Below, one piece after another: positions 44,578 through 52,593 of a DNA stretch of 64,000 nucleotides (its first letter is position 1; the number at the start of each line of letters is the position of its first letter). A program made the translations under genes and the position numbers. The notes beneath the pieces are model-generated. The model was not told where the DNA came from, did no database searches, and saw nothing but the letters and a program-made list of their open reading frames with translations. Origin of the DNA: Marinifilaceae bacterium (GTDB lineage: Bacteria; Bacteroidota; Bacteroidia; Bacteroidales; Marinifilaceae); NCBI GenBank assembly GCA_016744515.1, contig JADGEF010000002.1:16772-80771 (forward strand). The letters run 5' to 3'.

Positions 44578-46389
44578 ATGAAGAAATTATTTTTCTTAAT
44601 ACTAACATGTTTATTTATTAGTACTTCGGCCTTTGCCGATAAGACTAGATTTACAGTTACAGCACCTAAAGTTGTTGCTCTAGGTGAACAATTTCGTGTA
44701 TCCTATAGCATAAATGAAAAAGGATCTAATTTGAAACTACCTTCATTAAAAGGTTTTCAAATTTTAATGGGACCTTCGACATCTACTAATATGAGTACGC
44801 AGTACATCAATGGAAAAAGAACCTCGAGTTCGTCTTATACCTACACATATGTACTTCTTAGTGAAACTGAAGGTAAATACACATTCGCCCCAGCAGAAAT
44901 AACTATTGATAGCAAAGTGGTTAAATCTAATAAGCTCACTATCGAAGTTGTTCGTCAAAGCACTAAAAACAAACAAAAAGGTACGCACGGTAGTGCATCT
45001 GCCCAATCACAGAATATAACTCAAGATAACCTATATATTAAGGTTAACGTCGATAGAAAAACTGTTTTTATGGGAGAGCCTGTAAAAGCAAGCTTAAAGA
45101 TTTATTCAAAAGCTTCTAATGTTGTCAATATAGAGCAAGTAAAAGAACCATCATACCAAGGGTTCCTTACACAGAATATTGAAAGAAAAACGCCTAATGC
45201 TTTTCAAGGTGAAAACGTAAATGGAGAGATATTTTATACTTATATACTTAAAGAAGTTCTACTTTTCCCACAACATGAAGGCGAAATCATTATTAATCCT
45301 TTAGAGTTAAATTGTATTGTACAACTTACAGCACAAGCACGATCACGAGGTTTCTTCGATGATTTCTTTAACAACTACAAAAACGTTCGTGTTCCTCGTA
45401 AATCAAAACCTGTTAAAATTAAGGTAAAGCCTGTTCCTAATAATTCACCTAAAAGTTTTGATGGTGCAGTTGGACAGTTTAAGATGAACACTACGATCAG
45501 CAAAAAATCAGTTAAGGTTGATGATGCCATTACAATGAAAGTGAAAATTTCTGGTAATGGAAATATGAAACTTATCAATCCTCTAGAATTTGATTTCCCT
45601 GCAGACTTTGAGGTTTATGATCCTAAAACAAATCAGAACTTAAAAAATTCGGCTAAAGGAATGACGGGATCAACAACATTTGAATATCTTATTATTCCGC
45701 GTCACGCTGGTGATTTTACAATTCCTGCTAACGAGTTTACTTATTTCGATCCAAAGGCAAAACGTTACATAACTAAATTAAGTCCTGAATTTAAAATTAC
45801 CGTTGCAAAAGGTGAAGGTGGCGTATCAAATACAACGATAAGCTCATTTACTAAAGAAGATGTAAAGTTCATTGGGAAGGATATCCGATTTATTAAGACA
45901 AATATTTTTGAGCCTATCTATAAAGGGAAAATCTTCTTTGGTACTTTAAATTTCTACTTGGCATATATCTTACCTTTTCTTATATTTTTATTAGCTTTTA
46001 TATTTAATCGCAAAAGAATTAAAGAGAATGCTGATGTTGCTAAAATGAAGAACAAACGTGCTAATCGTATTGCGATGAAACGTTTAAAAGCTGCAGCTAT
46101 TAGCCTTAAGGCTAATAAGAAAGAAGAATTCTACGACGAGATTCTTAAAGCTCTTTGGGATTATATTTCTGATAAATTCAACATCCCATTATCTGATTTA
46201 AGTAAAGACAATATCAATGATATCCTTGTTAATAAAGACATTGATAAGGAAATGATTACTGATTTCATGACTATTCTTGATACTTGTGAATTTGCTCGTT
46301 ATGCACCATCAAGTGGCTCGTCTGAAATGGACAGCCTGTATCAAAAAACTATGGAAACAATTACCAAACTTGAAAAAAACATCAAGTAA
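44578..46389 (+). CDS. batD: Aerotolerance protein BatD
   Basis: 603 aa from the ATG at 44578 (the frame opens with a TTG at 44575). Signal peptide (MKKLFFLILTCLFISTSAFA), then repeated extracytoplasmic beta-sandwich domains of the BatD family (RFTVTAPKVVALGEQFRVSY; NLYIKVNVDRKTVFMGEPVK; NTTISKKSVKVDDAITMKVK; FEYLIIPRHAGDFTIPANEF), one membrane helix near 463-482 (FYLAYILPFLIFLLAFIFNR), and a cytoplasmic helical tail with EFYDEILKALWDYISDKFNI. BatD is a large periplasmic adaptor of the Bat complex. It ends 2 nt before batE. Confidence 0.93.
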   Translation: MKKLFFLILTCLFISTSAFADKTRFTVTAPKVVALGEQFRVSYSINEKGSNLKLPSLKGFQILMGPSTSTNMSTQYINGKRTSSSSYTYTYVLLSETEGKYTFAPAEITIDSKVVKSNKLTIEVVRQSTKNKQKGTHGSASAQSQNITQDNLYIKVNVDRKTVFMGEPVKASLKIYSKASNVVNIEQVKEPSYQGFLTQNIERKTPNAFQGENVNGEIFYTYILKEVLLFPQHEGEIIINPLELNCIVQLTAQARSRGFFDDFFNNYKNVRVPRKSKPVKIKVKPVPNNSPKSFDGAVGQFKMNTTISKKSVKVDDAITMKVKISGNGNMKLINPLEFDFPADFEVYDPKTNQNLKNSAKGMTGSTTFEYLIIPRHAGDFTIPANEFTYFDPKAKRYITKLSPEFKITVAKGEGGVSNTTISSFTKEDVKFIGKDIRFIKTNIFEPIYKGKIFFGTLNFYLAYILPFLIFLLAFIFNRKRIKENADVAKMKNKRANRIAMKRLKAAAISLKANKKEEFYDEILKALWDYISDKFNIPLSDLSKDNINDILVNKDIDKEMITDFMTILDTCEFARYAPSSGSSEMDSLYQKTMETITKLEKNIK

Positions 46390-46391
46390 TT

Positions 46392-47147
46392 ATGCAAAAG
46401 TTTATTTACACACTTATAGCCTTAGCTCTATCAATTCAGGTTTTTGCCCAAATTAGCACTAACCCAATTCAAGAAGCAAATGGTTTTTATCAAAAAGGCG
46501 AATACGAAACGGCTATCAAGTCGTACGAGTCTGTTCTAGAAACACGTATTGAAGCTCCAGAGATTTATTTCAACCTAGCTAATGCCTATTATAAAACAGG
46601 ACAGATTGCTCCTGCTATTCTTAATTATGAAAGAGCTCTCCTATTGTCTCCTGATGATGAGGATGTGAAATACAATTTAGGATTGGCTCAGAAGAATGTT
46701 ATCGATAAGCTTGAAGTTTTACCCGAATTCTTTGTGTCATCATGGGTATCAGGCATATGGAATCGATTAACTGCAAGTGCATGGTCTTATCTATCTATAA
46801 TTAGCTTTTTTCTATTCTTAGCTCTGTTAAGTTTGTATTTATATAGCAAACTGAGTCGAATTAAGAAGCTTGGCTTTTTCTTATCAATCTTGTGTTTACT
46901 ATCAAGTATCGTTTTCTACAACTTTGCATCAAAAATGAATGAGCAACTAACACTTAGAGAGTATGCCATTATTTTCAACCCAAGTGTAACGGTTAAAGGA
47001 TCTCCTAATGAAAGTGGGACTCAACTTTTTCTTCTACACGAAGGAACTAAAGTGAAAGTGATAGAAGAACTTGGCGACTGGCGAAATATTAAGATCAGCG
47101 ATGGTAATCAAGGTTGGCTTAAAAAAGAAGATATTGAAATTATCTAA
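46392..47147 (+). CDS. batE: TPR/SH3 protein BatE
   Basis: 251 aa. Signal peptide (MQKFIYTLIALALSIQVFAQ), TPRs (EANGFYQKGEYETAIKSYES, APEIYFNLANAYYKTGQIAP, ILNYERALLLSPDDEDVKYN), two membrane helices (about 137-156 and 163-176) and a C-terminal SH3b domain (FNPSVTVKGSPNESGTQLFL, VKVIEELGDWRNIKISDGNQ, GWLKKEDIEII). It is the last gene of the Bat operon. Its final 192 bp, coding for the SH3b domain, are 97% identical to a stranded copy at 51659-51850. The 3' end of this gene is therefore probably an integration or recombination boundary. Confidence 0.92.
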   Translation: MQKFIYTLIALALSIQVFAQISTNPIQEANGFYQKGEYETAIKSYESVLETRIEAPEIYFNLANAYYKTGQIAPAILNYERALLLSPDDEDVKYNLGLAQKNVIDKLEVLPEFFVSSWVSGIWNRLTASAWSYLSIISFFLFLALLSLYLYSKLSRIKKLGFFLSILCLLSSIVFYNFASKMNEQLTLREYAIIFNPSVTVKGSPNESGTQLFLLHEGTKVKVIEELGDWRNIKISDGNQGWLKKEDIEII

Positions 47148-47160
47148 ATTAGGTAAAAGC
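46956..47160 (+). repeat. Direct repeat, left copy: batE 3' end
   Basis: About 205 bp shared with 51659-51863 (offset 4703). Positions 47000-47134 are identical over 135 bp. Over the 192 coding bases only six differ, five of them silent third-position changes. The repeat starts inside batE at AGAGAGTATGC and ends about 13 nt past the stop codon. Confidence 0.95.
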
Positions 47161-47167
47161 ATAAAAG

Positions 47168-47193
47168 AAGGGCAACATTATTGTTGCCCTTTT
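47168..47193 (+). terminator. Intrinsic terminator after batE
   Basis: AAGGGCAACA and TGTTGCCCTT form a perfect 10-bp stem around TTAT, followed by TTC. It is unlike the terminator after the stranded batE 3' end at 51870, which shows that the two copies have different downstream DNA. Confidence 0.8.
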
Positions 47194-47209
47194 CAGGCCA
47201 GTGTCGGTT

Positions 47210-47383
47210 CTATTCTTCTTCCACGTCTATATATTTTCTGCACTCCTTCTCTTTATCTCTATTGTATGAGGCTACTTCAAAATTATCGGCATTTACCGCT
47301 TCAATTTTCTTCCTTTGAAAACTATCAGCCAATGCTGCATTATAAAGCTTTAAATCAACAAGTTTAATCTGTATATCTTTCAT
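47210..47383 (-). CDS. Small UVR-motif-like protein, possibly truncated
   Basis: 57 aa from the ATG at 47383 (MKDIQIKLVDLKLYN... DVEEE). The stretch KKIEAVNADNFEVASYNRDK resembles the UvrB/UvrC (UVR) helical hairpin, in which AI-x(3)-DFE-x-AA-x-xRDKE is typical; it mediates protein pairing. The same frame continues upstream without a start (LQKADAKRIGELLSQIQV) until a stop at about 47444, so the gene may have lost its N-terminus. It is last in the six-gene minus-strand block inside the batE repeats. Function unknown. Confidence 0.5.
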   Translation of the reverse strand: MKDIQIKLVDLKLYNAALADSFQRKKIEAVNADNFEVASYNRDKEKECRKYIDVEEE

Positions 47384-47490
47384 TACCTGAATCTGCGATA
47401 ATAACTCACCAATACGTTTGGCATCTGCTTTTTGTAACTATTAATTACTTATTTAATTCTGTTAGTATTTCTTGGATATTCATCATTGAT

Positions 47491-47652
47491 TCAATTAGAT
47501 TCTTCCATACCCCAATCCTGATCATCTTCAGAATTATCATGTTTTACTTCCCATTTATAATCACAATCGGGACATAAATAGATGGTTACTGTATCATCTA
47601 CATCAAATAAATATGCATTCTCTTCACTACAGTTTGGGCATTCAATAATCAT
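47491..47652 (-). CDS. Zinc-ribbon mini-protein
   Basis: 53 aa. Two Cys pairs, MIIECPNCSEEN (C5, C8) and YLCPDCDYKWEVK (C27, C30), make a four-Cys zinc ribbon, followed by an acidic tail (DNSEDDQDWGMEESN). The start ATG at 47652 lies 33 nt after the stop of the PD-(D/E)XK gene, so it is probably cotranscribed. Small zinc ribbons often bind nucleic acid or proteins. I do not recognise a named family. Confidence 0.6.
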   Translation of the reverse strand: MIIECPNCSEENAYLFDVDDTVTIYLCPDCDYKWEVKHDNSEDDQDWGMEESN

Positions 47653-47684
47653 AAACTTACATTTAACTAATTATACATTAACTC

Positions 47685-48977
47685 TCACTTATCAATAGTT
47701 TTATTCTCAGTGCAAATTTCTTTCCAGGCTATAAATACTTTACTTATATTCTTATAAAAAACATTCACAACACCATCAACGTTTACCGTAAAAATCTCAT
47801 CCCATTTGTCATCATAAATATTTTCTGCTGGTTTACAATCACCAATTACATATGCTTCAAGATTTAAGTAAACCCAATTACTATCATTAAATGTCATAGT
47901 TACTCCCTTTTCTTTGAACTTTGATTGAATTTCTCTTTTAACTGCCTTTTTTGCATCACTAATTTCACTAAAAATTCCACACAAAAACCTTTCCCTATTT
48001 TGAATTTCTATAGAGAAAAACAATCCATAATATTTATAATTTTCATTTTTAAAACCAAACCTCATAGCACTAGTGTCTTCTACATTAACTTCTTTATGAA
48101 CAGCACTTACACATTGCCAGCCTGTATCATCCTCTATAAGCTTATCGTAAAGCTTCTTTAAAAACTCTTTGCGGAGATTTACCTTAAGAGAATCTCGCAA
48201 TGAGTTCAAATTGCTAATGCAACTATTCATATCAGCGACCCTATTCTTAACAATGATATAATTATTTCTTACGTCATCAGTCAATAACAGTTCTTTTTTT
48301 AATAACTCATCCAATTGAGTATTCATAACTTCAAATCCTTTACGTAAATTAAACATTCCTTTCAAGTGGTCAACATACTGCTCAATCCCACTGATCAATT
48401 CTCGATCTTTAAGTCTACATTTAGGCAAAACGGCTTCTTCTAGCCAAGGAAGAATATGATGCCTAAAACTGATTCCCTTATATCTTGGGCCTAATTTATC
48501 TCTCAAATAATCAGGGAAACTACTCTTGGTTGGTTTTTTCTCACCACATCGTGTTAAGTAAAGAACATGAATCTTGTTAAGAGCTTTTCCTTTTAACTGA
48601 ACTACATCAACATACCTTTTTAATTGCTCATCTTGATCAACGGCATTATGAATTTTATTCTCTATGATAACTGCATAGTTGTCATCTATAATTGTAGCAT
48701 CAATACGATTTTTTTCAGCATGAATTTTTGGATTCGTAGGATTTTCCCCGATATCAAGATATTTTAAAAATGATATTAAATTTGAATATTGATTAACCTC
48801 TTGGTATTGCAATATTTTCACCAAAATACGACTATGAGCATTCTCATCAGCATGTACTTCATCGATAATATTGAGATGATAAGGAGCATTTTCAATAAGT
48901 TTATCCTTTTCTACTTGATATTTATTAACAAATTTTAAATTCTGTATCATTTTTATTGATCTATCATTTTCTGCCAT
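47685..48977 (-). CDS. PD-(D/E)XK nuclease-superfamily protein
   Basis: 430 aa from the ATG at 48977; the longer frame begins with TTG inside the exonuclease gene. The N-terminal third fits the PDDEXK_4 family: ENAHSRILVKILQYQEVNQY, then RIDATIIDDNYAVIIENKIH, where the Asp and the E-x-K are the expected catalytic triad. The middle (VADMNSCISNLNSLRDSLKV) is helical, perhaps coiled coil, and the C-terminal ~130 residues form an unassigned domain. Similar proteins occur in defence and restriction-like contexts. It begins 14 nt after the exonuclease gene in the island bracketed by batE repeats. Nuclease activity is predicted, not shown. Confidence 0.75.
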   Translation of the reverse strand: MAENDRSIKMIQNLKFVNKYQVEKDKLIENAPYHLNIIDEVHADENAHSRILVKILQYQEVNQYSNLISFLKYLDIGENPTNPKIHAEKNRIDATIIDDNYAVIIENKIHNAVDQDEQLKRYVDVVQLKGKALNKIHVLYLTRCGEKKPTKSSFPDYLRDKLGPRYKGISFRHHILPWLEEAVLPKCRLKDRELISGIEQYVDHLKGMFNLRKGFEVMNTQLDELLKKELLLTDDVRNNYIIVKNRVADMNSCISNLNSLRDSLKVNLRKEFLKKLYDKLIEDDTGWQCVSAVHKEVNVEDTSAMRFGFKNENYKYYGLFFSIEIQNRERFLCGIFSEISDAKKAVKREIQSKFKEKGVTMTFNDSNWVYLNLEAYVIGDCKPAENIYDDKWDEIFTVNVDGVVNVFYKNISKVFIAWKEICTENKTIDK

Positions 48978-48991
48978 AAAAATATTATTAA

Positions 48992-49465
48992 CTATTCTAA
49001 TTGTTTTAAATACAACTCTCCACAAGCTCTAGCGTCGCTAAGTGCTTCGTGGTGATCAAGATCAATGTTGTGCTCCTCGCAGCAGATATTAAGTGCTGAT
49101 CCGTACATTTTGTAAGTACATTCCCAACGGTCTGGTAAATTCAATTCAGAATAATCTATATCGAGATCTTTCATACTTTTTGCCAAGACATTACGGTCGA
49201 AGGGCTCATTATGCGCTACCACAATTTTACCTTGCAGTCGCTTTTTAATTTCAGGATAAATTGCAGAAAAGAAAGGAGCATCTTTAGTATCCTTTGCTGA
49301 AATGCCATTTACTCTGGTATTGTGAAAGTTGTGTTTGTTCTTGGGTGGTTGTACTAGCGAATAGTATTCTTCAACTATTTTCCCATGTTTAAAACTGACA
49401 ATACCAACTGCTGATATATGATGTTTTACTGCTGTTTCAAAATCTATGGCTACAAAATCTTTCAT
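48992..49465 (-). CDS. DEDDh 3'-5' exonuclease (DnaQ-like)
   Basis: 157 aa, a stand-alone exonuclease domain. All three Exo motifs are visible: Exo I FVAIDFETA (D, E), Exo II VVAHNEPFDRNVL (D), Exo III HHEALSDARACGEL (H, D). It should remove nucleotides from 3' ends of DNA or RNA. The family includes DNA polymerase III epsilon and small cytosolic exonucleases of the DEDDh group. It sits between a WYL regulator and the PD-(D/E)XK gene, both co-oriented. Two nucleolytic genes next to each other suggest a joint nucleic-acid role. Confidence 0.9.
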   Translation of the reverse strand: MKDFVAIDFETAVKHHISAVGIVSFKHGKIVEEYYSLVQPPKNKHNFHNTRVNGISAKDTKDAPFFSAIYPEIKKRLQGKIVVAHNEPFDRNVLAKSMKDLDIDYSELNLPDRWECTYKMYGSALNICCEEHNIDLDHHEALSDARACGELYLKQLE

Positions 49466-49587
49466 TACACTATTTATTACATTTGATTCTTAAAATTGAC
49501 AAAAATGTCACACATAATTCTTGGTTAATAAATAAGATCTTTTGCGAATATTCTAAATTTCCAGAATACACATTGCTAAAATAAGCT

Positions 49588-50490
49588 TTAAACTACACTT
49601 TTAGCCGCTTTTAAATGTTCTGCTCGAATCTCCTTTTTTAGTTTTTCAGGCTGAATAATTTTCACATGTGAACCATAAGAAAGTAAGTCCATTTTAAAGT
49701 CGTGTGATAAAAGCACAAAAAGCTTAATTCTCAATTCATTTTCGTTATCAATCAGAATTTCCTGACTGTGATGTAAGGGCAATGATTTTGCATACTTACC
49801 CTGATGTTCATCGAATGATAGTATAACTTCCTCTGCTTCTTTCTTATCAGGTGTAATAATGCCTACAGCATGCTTAAAAAATGAATCAGCAGTAACACCC
49901 TCCAACTTATCGAATTTCATATTAAAGGGTTCCAAACTCAAAAACCTGTCTAAAGCAAAAGTTTTGAACTTATACTCATCCTCTGTATCACGAGCCCACA
50001 AATACCATCGATTTTTGTACTCTTTAAGCCCATAAGGCTCTACGCGTCGTTTACGAAGAGCTGTATCCCAATACTTTTGATAATCGAAACAGACTAGTTT
50101 ACATTCTTTAATTTGATGCAGTAGTTGTTGCATATACTGTGTACCAGCGGGAGCCCTACTCTCCAAATGCACAAAATCAGATAAGCGTTCGGCAATGTTT
50201 AAGGCATTAAAAATATCCATAGCCTCCATAATTCTATTGCTCACATCCTGATTTTCGATATCGGCTGTATGATAACCATTTTTCGACTTATCGAATATAA
50301 TTTCTATCCCATAAAGTGATAAGATATCGTTCTTATCTCTATAAAAAGTTCGTTCAGAAATATTAAAATCGTCGGATTGAATTTCAGACTCAAGGGCTAA
50401 GTAATCTTGAATTTCTTTGAATGTATGATAACCATTTCTCAATTTCCTGATAATTAAACTATAGCGCGCAAGGGTTTCTCTCTTCGACAT
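49588..50490 (-). CDS. WYL-domain transcriptional regulator
   Basis: 300 aa. An N-terminal winged-helix region (LARYSLIIRKLRNGYHTFKE, ISERTFYRDKNDILSLYGIE) is followed by a WYL domain (about 125-230) containing RVEPYGLKEYKNRWYLWARD and the C-terminal extension (IKLFVLLSHDFKMDLLSYGS, HVKIIQPEKLKKEI). WYL regulators bind nucleic-acid ligands and often control defence islands and DNA-damage responses. Within this six-gene block it may regulate its neighbours. The start ATG at 50490 fits the family. Confidence 0.9.
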   Translation of the reverse strand: MSKRETLARYSLIIRKLRNGYHTFKEIQDYLALESEIQSDDFNISERTFYRDKNDILSLYGIEIIFDKSKNGYHTADIENQDVSNRIMEAMDIFNALNIAERLSDFVHLESRAPAGTQYMQQLLHQIKECKLVCFDYQKYWDTALRKRRVEPYGLKEYKNRWYLWARDTEDEYKFKTFALDRFLSLEPFNMKFDKLEGVTADSFFKHAVGIITPDKKEAEEVILSFDEHQGKYAKSLPLHHSQEILIDNENELRIKLFVLLSHDFKMDLLSYGSHVKIIQPEKLKKEIRAEHLKAAKSVV

Positions 50491-50566
50491 TTCATAAGAT
50501 TTTATAGAGCGACTAAGTTACATTTTTTTGATAAATATTCATTGAGGCTATTTATAAAAAAATGTA

Positions 50567-51304
50567 TCAACAAGCCATTAGAACAGTCAAACATATTTCA
50601 TCTTCTAAATTCGAATCCAAAGCCGTTCCCCAAATAGTATCAAGTTTATTTTCTGGATAAAAATCAATAATATTATCTAATATTTCAGAAATCTCAACCA
50701 TTGTAGCTTCAGTTTTATTCGAATAAACATTTACTAACATACTTTTAGGATGACTAACACAATTATCACCTTTAGCTAAATCGCTCAATATCTTATGGCT
50801 AGCCTTCATGGCTCTATCTGCTCCCTTACAAACTGTTGTAACTAAAACGACTGAGTTGTTTTTTTCAAAAAACACCTTTACATGAGCTAGGTCTATATTG
50901 ATATAACCATTCAGATTTATGAACTTATATAGCTCTTCAATAATTGTTATTATTCTACTATTATCATCAACAAAAAACACTGAGTCAAAAAGACTTCTCA
51001 AATCCTGACCTGCCTTTTCATTTAACGAATCAGATTGTTTTAATACAGCAACACACAAGCTGTGTCCGCAACGCTGCTGTTCTATCAATTTTATACATTC
51101 ACTTGATATTTCTCTATCGGTATCCATTAAAACAAAGGTCATTTTTGATTTTGAATCTACCATATAACTAGCGATATAAGTTTCGCTTGTAAGTAACACC
51201 ATTGGCTGATTAATTACTTTTTCTATTTGCTTAGAAAAATCTTGCCATTCTTCACCTATACCAATTACATTCACTTGAACCTGATCGTTGTTATCCTGTA
51301 CCAT
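50567..51304 (-). CDS. Degenerate FtsZ-like protein lacking the GTPase signature
   Basis: 245 aa from the ATG at 51304 (the frame opens with TTG at 51334). The C-terminal ~115 residues align with the FtsZ C-terminal domain: GYINIDLAHVKVFF matches GYINVDFADV, GADRAMKASHKILSDL matches GENRA...A..AL, and VEISEILDNIIDFYPENKLD then TIWGTALDSNLEDEICLTVL matches the DxIWG...D..L.D.I.VT segment. The N-terminal part keeps a VNVIGIG strand and CVAVLKQSDSLNEKAGQDLR, but has no GGGTGTG tubulin signature and is much shorter than FtsZ (~320 before the tail). It probably cannot hydrolyse GTP. It may bind FtsZ or form its own assembly; function inferred only. Confidence 0.7.
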   Translation of the reverse strand: MVQDNNDQVQVNVIGIGEEWQDFSKQIEKVINQPMVLLTSETYIASYMVDSKSKMTFVLMDTDREISSECIKLIEQQRCGHSLCVAVLKQSDSLNEKAGQDLRSLFDSVFFVDDNSRIITIIEELYKFINLNGYINIDLAHVKVFFEKNNSVVLVTTVCKGADRAMKASHKILSDLAKGDNCVSHPKSMLVNVYSNKTEATMVEISEILDNIIDFYPENKLDTIWGTALDSNLEDEICLTVLMAC

Positions 51305-51658
51305 ATTTTCACATTTTGATTGATTATAAATCAAAAATACATCAACATACTGACAGAAGGTGACAGTAGAAATGTTTTTTCCATTTTTTTATAGATCAAA
51401 AAATAATCAAGTTTATGGCATCGCCATATTTGCAGTAATGCCATAGGATATGGGGAAATTTGGAGTAAAGCAAAAGCCAAACTTTGGAGGTTTGGCTTTT
51501 AGTATGATTTAAGTTAAATCTTAATTTATAGTTTGAATTTCAATACAAGAGAACCTGTGGGATTCGGCTAATAAATTGATGGGAACGGTAGAGTTATAAG
51601 AATATAAACATGTGGTGTTGAGCTTGATTTTATTGAAATTTGCCAGCGATAAATTCGA
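51305..51658. other. Right end of the island, no supported gene
   Basis: About 350 bp between the FtsZ-like start and the stranded batE end. It has an 11-bp perfect hairpin at 51472-51500. A minus-strand open frame at 51521-51727 runs across the batE copy in the wrong frame and is rejected. The promoter of the six-gene block probably lies near 51310-51400, but no clear TAnnTTTG was found. Confidence 0.45.
51472..51500 (+). terminator. Hairpin with terminator character inside the island end
   Basis: AAAAGCCAAAC (51472-51482) and GTTTGGCTTTT (51490-51500) are perfectly complementary around TTTGGAG and end in four T residues on the plus strand. No plus-strand gene precedes it, so it may be a relic or end a small RNA. 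Confidence 0.55.
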
Positions 51659-51850
51659 AGAGAGTATGCAATCATTTTCAACCCAAGTGTAACGGTTAAA
51701 GAATCTCCTAATGAAAGTGGGACTCAACTTTTTCTTCTACACGAAGGAACTAAAGTGAAAGTGATAGAAGAACTTGGCGACTGGCGAAATATTAAGATCA
51801 GCGATGGTAATCAAGGTTGGCTTAAAAAAGAAGATATCGAGATTATATAA
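51653..51850 (+). pseudogene. Stranded batE C-terminal (SH3b) fragment
   Basis: The frame reads IRREYAIIFNPSVTVKESPN... to EDIEII and stop, the SH3b end of BatE with one amino-acid change (Gly to Glu). An in-frame TAA at 51650 and the absence of a start codon show it is not an independent gene. Five of the six base differences from batE are silent, so both copies probably evolved as parts of working batE genes before being brought together. Confidence 0.93.
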
Positions 51851-51863
51851 ATCAGATAAAAGA
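51659..51863 (+). repeat. Direct repeat, right copy: batE 3' end
   Basis: Right-hand copy of the ~205-bp repeat at 46956-47160, in the same orientation. Homology begins at AGAGAGTATGC in both copies and stops abruptly to the left, where the sequences become unrelated. Confidence 0.95.
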
Positions 51864-51869
51864 TTATAA

Positions 51870-51907
51870 ACATCTTCTCAAATTAAAAATTGAGAAGATG
51901 TTTTTTT
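51870..51907 (+). terminator. Intrinsic terminator after the batE fragment
   Basis: ACATCTTCTCAA (51870-51881) and TTGAGAAGATGT (51890-51901) pair perfectly around an A/T loop and lead into a T-run. This could be the original terminator of the Bat operon. Confidence 0.85.
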
Positions 51908-52593
51908 ATATACAAACCTAAAGTTTAATATGCCTTTAGGCGTTCTTCCCTCATAATTATTTTTTTTGAAAGTCTCAATAAAATGAAATAAACTTAATAT
52001 ACCCAGACACAAACAACTCTCTTATAGTCCCTGATACATGGTAGATTATAATTTGTGTTTATTTACTCACAAGCTCGTTAATATGTTAGTGAAAATCTGT
52101 GGTTTTTGTTTTTCAGCTCTCATTTTAATTCCTGATCTATTCATACTCTGACAAGAACAGATTGCCTATAATCAGAGCATGACGAAGATATAGCTGAAAA
52201 GAAACATATTCTAAAGAATGTTAATTTGATATTTGACCCAACTTTTAAAACTTATCCCATATAGCCCTATTATCATTCTCTTTATTTGACTCCTGCAGAA
52301 CCGTATAACTTTGATATATCCTTCGGATTTAATCTCCAAGTTCAAGCTATCATGATATGATTAAAAAATGATGCTTATCTTTTTGTAAAATCGTTACTAC
52401 GTTTTACTCAAATCATCAGTATGTTTTTATGAAAAGATACTGATGGTTTCACCACCCCATAAGCATAGCTGATTATCAACACATTACAGCACATTTGAAA
52501 AATCTTAAATTATACCAATTTAATCTCAAAATCATCTTAGTAAATCTACTTCTTGAGACATCGTCTTTTTTATACCGAGATCGTAAATTTCTA
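51908..52593. other. Gene-free spacer of about 690 bp
   Basis: No gene is supported. A 9-bp inverted repeat, CATCAGTAT (52414-52422) and ATACTGATG (52437-52445), may fold but has no T-run on either side. The region lies downstream of both converging transcripts. Confidence 0.5.

Noticed and set aside
47071-47367. 98-codon plus-strand frame overlapping the batE 3' end
   Set aside because: It is out of frame with BatE, crosses the operon terminator and lies opposite the UVR-like mini-gene.
51521-51727. 68-codon minus-strand frame at the right island end
   Set aside because: It runs antisense to the stranded batE fragment, whose own frame is clearly the real one.
46956-51863. Prophage or conjugative element
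   Set aside because: No integrase, capsid, portal, relaxase or tail genes are present between the repeats.
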